32,786 nt of DNA from NCBI GenBank assembly GCA_001802645.1, contig MGZJ01000008.1:1-32786 (forward strand), read 5' to 3'. The translations under genes were made by a program, and so were the position numbers. Source of the DNA: Geobacteraceae bacterium GWC2_53_11 (GTDB lineage: Bacteria > Desulfobacterota > Desulfuromonadia > Geobacterales > Pseudopelobacteraceae). Every line of letters begins with the position of its first letter. The stretch's first letter is position 1. Below the pieces are notes generated by a model, which was given only the letters and a program-made list of their open reading frames with translations, did no database searches and was not told the DNA's origin. Of this stretch, positions 15,554 to 24,600 are shown piece by piece.

Positions 15554-18500
15554 TTACGGACAGGTCAATGAATCAGCAGAATACAGCGGAGTCGTCACGC
15601 TTGAAATATTGCTGTCCGGCGATTTGTCTGTCCCTTTGAATGTTCGCACCCGATAGCTGTACTGTTTATTAGGTTCTAGTGCAATGGTATCAATATAACT
15701 GAGGGTCGCGCCATCTACCGTCTTAAGATTAACCCAGATGCCGCTCCGCACCTGACGCTCAATTTCGAAACCGTCCGGATTGTCGCATGCATTCGGCGTA
15801 CAGGCCACGGGCGTCCAGTCAAGCCTGATCTTGAAGGAGTTGATTGCCGTTGCAGTCAGGCTTTGAACAGACATGGCAGATGTTGTTGCGCACTGTTCGG
15901 CACTGTAGGAAGAAGCACCACCGGTGCTGTTCCACGACGCAACCCGGTAGCAATAATTGGTATTCTCTGTCAGTCCGCTATCATGATACCCGGCAACCGC
16001 TGGCGTCAACGAAGCGCAACTGACGGTCGGATAAGAATAGCCGCAGTATGACGTACCATAATCGGCAGCCACATTTGTTATTTCCGCATAGGCGTCAACT
16101 CCGGTTTTTCGTTCTACTTTGTAGGCGGTAGCGCCCGGAACCACCGGCCACGAAAGATCAAGCCGGGAGGAGGATGCAACCGCAACGGTATGTGCAGTAG
16201 CAGAAGGCGCCGTCGTTGTGGACTGTTCATTGCCGGGGAGCGAAGATCCACCGGCATTCGTGACTTTCAAACGGTAATAGTACAGCGTGCCGGCTGCGAG
16301 ACCGCTGTCTGAATAAGTTATGACATCCTGACCAACACTCCCAACCTGCCCCCATACGCCATCAACGCCTGTTTTGCGCTCCACCAGATAGCCGCTGTTT
16401 CCGGATACATTATTCCACGACAAATCAACTTTTGACGCGGTCACCCCGGTCGGAACATTCAAGGTTGGTGGATCAAGAGCCGTTGTTTGAGTGAGTTCCG
16501 TACTGAAGGCTGATTCGGAGTATGAGTTGTACGCCTTTATGCGATAGCAGTAATAGGTCGAAGCTGCCAGCCCGGCGTGTTGATACGTAGTCACATTCTC
16601 ACCAATTGCAATCGGGCCATCCCATGTTCCGGCACTGCAATCACCACCGGTACGAGTCTTCCATTCCAGTTTATAACCGGCGTCTCCATTAACATCATTC
16701 CAGCTCAGGTTCATTTGAACCGTTGACGCTGCCGAAGCGGAAAGCGCAGGCGCAGAAGGGATGGCAATGATATCCTGAGGCGCGCTGTATGCGGAGATTC
16801 CTCCCGAATAGGTATCGCGTATTGTGTAACGGTACGTATAGCCGGCGGTTACAGAAACGTCGGAATAGTTTACAGAACCTGGCGGCAGCGAGATCACGGG
16901 ACTGCATGACCAGAACCATGATGCATTGGAGGGGTTATTTCCATAACTTGCCAGATATTCGGGATTATTCGGGTACGTGGTATTACACTTTTGAATTTCA
17001 TACCCCGTAGTGCCGGGAACATCATTCCATGAAAGATCTATCCGCGTTGTGGAGACCAGTGCCGGTGTATTCAGCACCGGTGCCGCAAGCGGCGTAGTCG
17101 CGCACAATTCATTGCTGTAAATTGCCGGTGGCGGGTTCGGCAGTGTGCTGAACGCCTTCACCCGGTAGCAGTATTCGGTCGAAAGCCCCAATCCGGTATG
17201 GGTGTAACTGGTCGTGCCGGCATTTAATCCGATTGCCCCCGTCACTTCCCCAAATGTACCGCTGGAGCCAAGCTTGCTCTCCAGAGTATAATTCGATGCG
17301 CCATTTATATTATTCCATGATGGAGTAAGAGAGGTTTCAGAAGCGGGTGTAATGGTAAGCGCCGGGGCAGTCATGTGTGTCCATGCGATAATTGGATTAC
17401 TTCCGGCAGAGCTGTTACCGGTGGTATTGGCAATGACCCGGTAAATATATGAATAACCTGACGTGAGGGGGGTATGGTGGTACGTCAGAACGTCGGCTGC
17501 GACGTTTTCAATGGTTGTCCACGCGCTGAAATATGAAGAGAAGTAATTTGTAAAATAGTAGGATGTACAAATACTCACATCGTTATCATTGCCGTTATAG
17601 TTGCAGTTCGATCTCTGAATGCTGTACCCCGTGGCGCCGGGAACCGCCGGCCAGGCCAGATCAATCTGCGTTGCGGAACTCCCCGCCGCAGACGAAAGAG
17701 TTGGCGTGGTAAAGAGAGCCAGCACCGCCTGTTCGTTGCTGTACTCCGAATCGCCTGATGCGTTTTGTGCGACAACACGGTAATAGTATTGGGTATTCGA
17801 GATTAACGTCGAATCGGTATAGGTTACGGCATCAGCGCCGGTTGTACCAACCTGCAAATATACCCCGCCGGCCCCCTCCTTCCGTTCAATCCGGTATCCA
17901 GCTTCACCGGCAACATTGCTCCAGGCCAGTGTCACCTGACTTGACGTAATACCGGTCGGAGCGTTTTGAACCGGGGCAGACGGTTTGGTCGAAGCGCCCT
18001 GTTCGCCTGGAGCCGAGAAACCGCCAGCATTTCCGGCACTTACCCGGTAATAATAAAGAGTACCTGCCGCAAGCCCGGAATCAACATAGGTGTTTATTCC
18101 GGCTGCGGTTATTGCCAGTTCGCTCCAAGAGCCTGTATCGGTTTTCCGTTCGACTTTGTAACCGGTATTATTGGCAATCTGGCTCCAATTAAGGGTAATC
18201 TGCGTTGAGCTGTCCACCGTCAGCGGACTGAGTGCCGGAGCTGACAGGGTTGTGCTGACGCATGCTTCTATCTTTCTTGAATTGAGGCTGCCGCTGACGG
18301 CATCGATACGGTAGCAATAACCGGTTCCGGCGACTCGTCCCGTATCGGTGAAGGACGTCGTTCCTGAAGCAGGAGAAGCAACCAGCTCCCAGACACTGAG
18401 CGGAGTTGAGGGAGCGGTTGTGCGTTCGATCCGGAAGGTGGTACCCGGACTATTGTCGCGCCAGACAAGGTCAATCTTTGTATAATCAGCCTGTGCTGCT

Positions 18501-21500
18501 GCCGCCAACGGAGCAGGCACAAGAATGTAATTGTTTTTCTGCTTGACCACCACATAATCGTCATTGCCGGAAGCGTTTGTCGAAGAACCGGCAGTAAACG
18601 CCTCACCCTGATAATTGACCGTCATGGCAACCGCTTCATCATGATTGTTTGCCGGTCCGTTATACCGTGACGCCCCCAGAAAAGTTCCTTCAAAGTCATA
18701 AATCAGGGACATGATGTCTGATGAACTGTCAAAGGCAGGGTCGGTATCCGCACCGCTCCGGGTGTCTCCGGAAATATAGATATAACCGGAGGAATCAAGA
18801 TTCATGGCAGCAACATAATCGTAACTGTCCGGCTTGTCGAAATTCCTTTCCCAGATCACCGCCCCATCGAGAGCGTTGTAGCGTATCAGATGAAAATCAC
18901 TATCCGTTGCGCTTACATAGGCAGATCCGGCAACGACTGCCGCGCCATCAATCGGATCAATTTTCAGCGCAACCGCATCGGCATGAAAACCGGGATAACT
19001 GAACGATTTCTCCCAGATCCTGCGGGCACCGACCGGAACCGCCTTGCCATCATACTTGACGGTATAATACACCGTCTTGCCATCGCTGTTGGTGGCGTAG
19101 CCGGTTGCATACGCATTCCCGGCAGCATCAACATCAATTGAGAGCGCCTGGTCATTACGATTGACACCGCCAAAGTTCAACTTGCTGACATTATAGGTAT
19201 CTGACCAGATCAAATCCCCGGTAACGCCGCTGTATTTGGCGGTAAACCAGTCATAACTGCCGGTAGGAACTTCCGCGGTATCATTGGTATCAAAGCTGTA
19301 GCCACTGACAAATATGTCGCCGGCGGAGTCAAGCGCCAGGCCTGTCGGGTAGTCATTGCGACCGCTGTTATAGACAACCGGTGTCCAGGCGCGTGAACCG
19401 TCAGCGTTGTATTTGATTATGAAGATGTCGGTCGTCCCGGAGCCGTTGCCATAGCCGATAACAACACTGTTGTTTGACGAATCGTGTGCTACTTCTATGG
19501 CCGTTGCCTGGTCAACGCCGCTTTGCGTACCGTATTGATCGCCCCAGAGAACCGGCGGAGAATTGACCGGATCGCTGTATGCGGCGGTATTGTATTTGAT
19601 CGTGTACAGATCATCGCTCTTGTCTGAATTTCCGAAAAGATAGGCGGTACCGGTCACCAGAACATTGCCGTTATTGTCCAGCACCACCCCTTCAGCCTGG
19701 TCGGTGCCACCTTCGCCGCTGTCGTAACGGGCTTTCCATTTGATCGAGGCATCTGCCCGATCGAGTTTCATGGTCATATAATCGAAAGAGTATGAACCCG
19801 CGACACCTTCTTCAGTCAAGTCACTGTAGCCGGTAACAACCGGATGATCATCGGAGCCTGACGTGATAGCAGTTGCGCGGTCGGTCAGATTGTCCGCACC
19901 GTTATAAATATATGTCCATGCCGGAGAGTCGTAACTGACAACCTTGGTGAGCGCACGCGCCTCATTGCTGTAATAGGAATCGCCGTTTGCCGCGTTATAC
20001 GCACGCACACGGTAGTAGTAATAATTGTTCGGTGTTAGCCCGGTGTCGGTGTAGACAACCGTATTTGATGCGAGTGGTGACGGGGTGGTTGTAATATCGG
20101 CAAACGTCCCGCCCTCACCCAGTTTGCGCTGTATATAAAAGGTCTCCTCGTTGGAAGAGTTGTCACTCCAGCCAAGAGTTATGGAGGTGTTGGACGCCGC
20201 TGCCGCACTCAGTCCGCCAGGTGCATTCAGCGCTCCAAAATCGTACTTCAGCGTTACAAAGTCATACATGGCACTGCTGTCGTCACTCCAGCCGGCAAGT
20301 ATGACATTGCGCGGATGGGGAGCTGTGGCTGGTTCCAGGGCGATGCCGATCGGGCGGTCATTTTTGTTGCTGGACCCGTTCCAGAGTTTTTCCCATAACA
20401 GGCTCCCGTTATCCTTCCGGTACTTGAGGGTCATGTAATCTTCGTTGCTTGACACATTGGTATAACCGGCAACAAAAACCCCGCCATCAGCGGCACCATC
20501 AACGACAACAGCAACAGGGATATCCGTGGACCCGTTGCCATCGTCAAAAACCGATTTCCATATCAGTGTGCCGTCAGCGGCTTTGTAACGGGCGGTGAAG
20601 AAGTCCTCGTTACCGGCAAGGGTTGTTGTCAAACCGGTAACATACACATCACCATCGGTATCAACCCATCCCCCCCGTGCTTCATCATTGCCACCACCAT
20701 CATACTTTTTTTCCCATACAGGAGCCGCGTTTACCGGATTGTATTTTGCGGTATAAACGTCCGTATTTCCGGCCGCATTGGTGGCATAACCGGTAACTAC
20801 CGCCATGCCGGCGGAGTCCATCCTGACTGCAATGCCGCGATCATCCCCACTTCCGGGTGAAGCATACCGCCACTCTCTGACAAGGGTTTTGTCAAAGCCA
20901 TACGCCCGGGTCAGGATATCGAAATCTGCCCCGCCTTTCGAGGAATACCCGGTGACCGCAATGCCGGTTATTCCGGCCGTTATTGAAAGAATCCTGTTGT
21001 CATTTTGGGGATACGCCGAATCATCGGAGAGCTCCACCCACGCAGGAGTTGAGCCTGCTGAAGGGTATTTTATGACAAGGAAATCATCTTTTGCCGTTCC
21101 GTTTGCGGCATATCCCGCCACATAGATGTCGCCGGAGGAGTCTATTGCCAGGGAAGTAGCGGTATCGTTCCCTCCGGCATTGTAGGTATGCCCCCAGAGC
21201 ACCGCTCCGGTTGCGCCATTGTATTTGATGGTGCGGATATCGTCATTTATTCCGTTCCAGCTTGTACCGGTCAGAATTATGTTGCCGGACGCATCTACCG
21301 CCACAGCGGTGGCGGCATCATCACCGGTCCCGTTATAATAAACGGGGTCCCACGCCAAACCGCTGCCGTCCGCCTTGAATTTGGCAAGCATGTAATCATT
21401 GTTGGTACCGTTGTTCATATAGCCGGCGACAATAACATTGCCTCCCGAATCAACGGCCATTGCCTTGGCATACTGCAGCCCTGCCCGTGCATCTACCAGG

Positions 21501-21637
21501 GGAAATGGCGCGACAGGATCGCCCCCCTGTGCAAAAGCCGCGGCTGAACATGCCACTATAAACAGGATCGCCATGACAAGCGCCCTGCCACATCTTCCAT
21601 GTGCGTTCTTCATGTATTTTCCATGTTCTCTGGTCAT
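15554..21637 (-). CDS. Giant exported protein: two SBBP beta-propellers and eleven fibronectin III-like domains
   Basis: The product has 2027 residues. I start it at the ATG at 21637, with GGAG 8 nt upstream, 32 bp after the cytochrome stop. A signal peptide ends AAAFA|QG at residue 36. Eight SBBP-type blades (about 40-462) repeat the pattern VDxxGNVxVxGYxxN...DYxxxKY. One FnIII-like domain (about 466-560) follows, then eight more blades (about 570-1035). Ten FnIII-like domains fill 1038-2027, each with a W in strand B (LxWSDN or LSWNDV) and a YYYRV/YCYRI strand. Several late domains have Cys pairs. No lipobox, transmembrane anchor or sorting motif is visible at the C-terminus (DSLTCP). The role is probably adhesion or scaffolding at the surface; this is inferred from domain types and from the cytochrome partner. 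Confidence 0.85.
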   Translation of the reverse strand: MTREHGKYMKNAHGRCGRALVMAILFIVACSAAAFAQGGDPVAPFPLVDARAGLQYAKAMAVDSGGNVIVAGYMNNGTNNDYMLAKFKADGSGLAWDPVYYNGTGDDAATAVAVDASGNIILTGTSWNGINDDIRTIKYNGATGAVLWGHTYNAGGNDTATSLAIDSSGDIYVAGYAANGTAKDDFLVIKYPSAGSTPAWVELSDDSAYPQNDNRILSITAGITGIAVTGYSSKGGADFDILTRAYGFDKTLVREWRYASPGSGDDRGIAVRMDSAGMAVVTGYATNAAGNTDVYTAKYNPVNAAPVWEKKYDGGGNDEARGGWVDTDGDVYVTGLTTTLAGNEDFFTARYKAADGTLIWKSVFDDGNGSTDIPVAVVVDGAADGGVFVAGYTNVSSNEDYMTLKYRKDNGSLLWEKLWNGSSNKNDRPIGIALEPATAPHPRNVILAGWSDDSSAMYDFVTLKYDFGALNAPGGLSAAAASNTSITLGWSDNSSNEETFYIQRKLGEGGTFADITTTPSPLASNTVVYTDTGLTPNNYYYYRVRAYNAANGDSYYSNEARALTKVVSYDSPAWTYIYNGADNLTDRATAITSGSDDHPVVTGYSDLTEEGVAGSYSFDYMTMKLDRADASIKWKARYDSGEGGTDQAEGVVLDNNGNVLVTGTAYLFGNSDKSDDLYTIKYNTAAYSDPVNSPPVLWGDQYGTQSGVDQATAIEVAHDSSNNSVVIGYGNGSGTTDIFIIKYNADGSRAWTPVVYNSGRNDYPTGLALDSAGDIFVSGYSFDTNDTAEVPTGSYDWFTAKYSGVTGDLIWSDTYNVSKLNFGGVNRNDQALSIDVDAAGNAYATGYATNSDGKTVYYTVKYDGKAVPVGARRIWEKSFSYPGFHADAVALKIDPIDGAAVVAGSAYVSATDSDFHLIRYNALDGAVIWERNFDKPDSYDYVAAMNLDSSGYIYISGDTRSGADTDPAFDSSSDIMSLIYDFEGTFLGASRYNGPANNHDEAVAMTVNYQGEAFTAGSSTNASGNDDYVVVKQKNNYILVPAPLAAAAQADYTKIDLVWRDNSPGTTFRIERTTAPSTPLSVWELVASPASGTTSFTDTGRVAGTGYCYRIDAVSGSLNSRKIEACVSTTLSAPALSPLTVDSSTQITLNWSQIANNTGYKVERKTDTGSWSELAITAAGINTYVDSGLAAGTLYYYRVSAGNAGGFSAPGEQGASTKPSAPVQNAPTGITSSQVTLAWSNVAGEAGYRIERKEGAGGVYLQVGTTGADAVTYTDSTLISNTQYYYRVVAQNASGDSEYSNEQAVLALFTTPTLSSAAGSSATQIDLAWPAVPGATGYSIQRSNCNYNGNDNDVSICTSYYFTNYFSSYFSAWTTIENVAADVLTYHHTPLTSGYSYIYRVIANTTGNSSAGSNPIIAWTHMTAPALTITPASETSLTPSWNNINGASNYTLESKLGSSGTFGEVTGAIGLNAGTTSYTHTGLGLSTEYCYRVKAFSTLPNPPPAIYSNELCATTPLAAPVLNTPALVSTTRIDLSWNDVPGTTGYEIQKCNTTYPNNPEYLASYGNNPSNASWFWSCSPVISLPPGSVNYSDVSVTAGYTYRYTIRDTYSGGISAYSAPQDIIAIPSAPALSASAASTVQMNLSWNDVNGDAGYKLEWKTRTGGDCSAGTWDGPIAIGENVTTYQHAGLAASTYYCYRIKAYNSYSESAFSTELTQTTALDPPTLNVPTGVTASKVDLSWNNVSGNSGYLVERKTGVDGVWGQVGSVGQDVITYSDSGLAAGTLYYYRLKVTNAGGSSLPGNEQSTTTAPSATAHTVAVASSSRLDLSWPVVPGATAYKVERKTGVDAYAEITNVAADYGTSYCGYSYPTVSCASLTPAVAGYHDSGLTENTNYCYRVASWNSTGGASSYSAEQCATTSAMSVQSLTATAINSFKIRLDWTPVACTPNACDNPDGFEIERQVRSGIWVNLKTVDGATLSYIDTIALEPNKQYSYRVRTFKGTDKSPDSNISSVTTPLYSADSLTCP

Positions 21638-21669
21638 TTGATTATCTCCGGTCGCATACAACACGTTGG

Positions 21670-24600
21670 CTACCATGGCGTCACGTTGTTCCATAGATTC
21701 TTGTCAGGCCAGGTTCCCGAATTCAACGGCGCTCCGGCATGACAACTGGATGTCGCCTCACTGCTCGCAGAATTCCCAAGGACATTTGCAATCGGATAGC
21801 CGCGATGTTCACCTTTATTGTGTGCAGTGCTTGGCACCTGTGAATCAGCCGACCAATATTCGCCGCCGGAGGCCTTGCCGCCGCGGTGTTTATAATCAAG
21901 GCAGTTGGTCTGCATCAAGCGCGGCAGACCGGAATTATGGGGCTGATGGCACTTGGAACAGGTATAGGAATGTTCCGTATTGGCTCCCCACGCCTTGACC
22001 GATTCATGGACGCGGTCCACCGTTTTGAAGTTCTGGTTCTTATTCGTGCCATCGGTAAGGTTCTCTTTTTTGTGGCAATTCATGCATAAACCGGCGAACT
22101 GGTCGTCAGCTTCGGAAATACGCGTGGAGCCGCCGAACGTTGTGCGATCAAGGTTGTATCGGGCAGACGGCTGATCCGGAGTCGGATGGCCCCCGCTTGG
22201 CCACCGGTAACTACCCCATGATCTTTTTGTACCTGCAGTGGCGCCATCCGTGGCATTTGTGCCGCTCGCGTCCGGCGGAGGCGCATCTTCCTTGTAGGGA
22301 GACGTCATCCAGGTGCCTTTGAGCAGCGGCAGCGCGTACGCCTGGTTACCGCCCAGAGTCTGACTAACACCGTGCGGGTCATGACACGGTGTGCAAAGGC
22401 CGTTAACCGCTGTCGAATAGGGAACAACCTGATACGTATCCCCCGGCAGAATGGCTGATGCAAACGGCTCCGTCGTCAGGGTCGAGGCCGTATTGGAGAG
22501 TATTTTGCGCACCTGGCCGCTGTTACTGCCGCTTTCGACCAGCAGGAAGTTATTGACCAGAGCATTCGCATCCCACGACTTAGAACTTTCAAGAGTTGTG
22601 GTGGAACCCGCGGTTGCTGTCCCGGAATCCTTGGCAAGGTGCGGCAGGGAACCTGGCGGCACTGATGCCTTAAGGTGCCCGCCCACGATTGTTTTCATGC
22701 TGTCACGTTCGGCAAACCTGGCAGTGGAAGCCTTGATATCCTGACCGAACCGCGGGGTATCTTTGTATCCCATGACCGGCGCTGTCGCTCCAAAGGTGGA
22801 GGAATATCCCCAGGGAGTTTTACCGTTCGACAAGGAGGTCCCCGCCGTAGCGGTGTTATGACAGTCAAAACATTGCCCGGCGCCGGCGCTATAGGGGTTG
22901 ACGCCGCCGGCATTGGCTGCGGCCTTGTAATCTTCAGCATAACCACCCATCCCCTTTTTGGTTTCTTTAAGGTTGGCGCCGTTATTGGTGCCGTTAAAGG
23001 TGACATAACTGGACGTTACGCCGACCACTTTGGAACCGTGCGAGTTATGACAATCAAAACACTGGACATTGGCGCTGCCGGCGCGGGTATTCGGTATGGT
23101 CCCGTCAATTCCGGTTGCCGGATCAAAACCACCGCCATTATTTACGGCATTGCCATGCGCGGAAAAGGACTTGGTGATGTCTTTCCGGGCGGCATTGGGA
23201 GTACCCGCATACTTGCCCCATGTTGCAATGCCAAGCTGCAAATAACGTGAGGCAACACTCTGGAGATCCCACGCATACTGGCGCGGTGTTTTGCAGTCAT
23301 CAAACGGCGTGGTGTCGTTATTCTGGTCACTATGACAGGAGACACAGTGCGAGGTGATTTTGCCAACCTCATCCCTTTCTTCGGAAGTTCCCATGTTACT
23401 TGCCAGGAATGTTGTGGCTGTCGCCCTCCCCGCCACCGTTGACACATTGCGGTAAACAGCGGGTCTTACACCGTTGCCGTAAATCACCAGGTCAACCGTG
23501 TCATTTTTTACCGAAGAGTAATTTTTGTAGTTATAGCCGCCATGGTACTGAACATCGATCAACCCTTCCGCTGTTGCCTCCCAGTGGCATTTGTAGCAAT
23601 GCTTGTTGTTGACTTCGACGCCCTGGACATGGTGCGAATTGGATTTCATCTGCCCCATGACGTCCATGCGCTTTCCGACGGTGCCCGAATGACACTTTGT
23701 GCAGTCACGCGGCAAGCCGAAGGCGGTATGTTTCGGAACCGGCTTTGAACTTGTATGGCAGCTGTCGCAGCTCTGTTTGTTGGCATGGCTGTCGGCAAAG
23801 CGGTGTTCATGACACGTGGTGCAACGCCGGCTGGTATTGTGGCCATCGCCGGAATTATTCGTATAATGTTTGCTTTCAGGCGTGTGGCAAACATTGCAGA
23901 TACCATCAAACGGGGCAGCCTTCCGTGCATAATCCGTCCCGGTGCCATTATTGACAAAGTTTACCGTAGAGCGGGTTTTCGGTATGCCGAATGTGCCGTC
24001 TGTTGTTGTCGCCACCTTTGCCTGGATCATGAAAATATTGCTGTCACCGTGAGGATCATGGCAGTCCCAGCAGAACTTGCCCCCCATCCAGGTGCCCATC
24101 GGCTTGCCGTTGCCATCTTTCGTCCAGCCGCCGCTATCCTTGAACGCCTTGTAATGCTTGTAGCCAAAATGCCCCGCCGAGGCCCGTGCTTTCTTGGGTT
24201 TGATAAATCCGGTGCCCGGATCGAAACCGAGCGAATATTTCATCGGATTACCCGCAGGCGCTATATGACAACTGGTGCACTGATTACTTGAATCATCATC
24301 ATGACACTGAAGACAGACCCCCATCATCATGTACTGGTTTTTTACATCCTCTTTTTGTTCGGTCGTCCAGACACCGGCATTTACCTTGTGCCGGCTGGCA
24401 TCAGAATCATGGCATGAAGCGTTAATGCAGCCGCTCACGTAGGTATGGGAAGGGAATTTTATTTCAGAGGTCGCATCCCTGTACCGGTACAAAATGCCGC
24501 TTCCGGTGGCCTGCGGCGAAAGAGATTCGGCCTGGCCGACATGGCAGGAGAGACACTCCGTAGTGGTACCCTCCATATGGCAGTACACGCACTCTTTTTC

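Noticed and set aside
15554-21637. Regularly spaced similar DNA segments considered as a CRISPR array or tandem repeat
   Set aside because: They follow the diverged propeller blades and FnIII domains of one protein; there are no identical direct repeats with unique spacers.
21700-21935. CLDYKH and SSCH near the cytochrome C-terminus considered as extra haem motifs
   Set aside because: Each has only one Cys before the His, so they do not fit CxxCH or CxxxxCH and were not counted.
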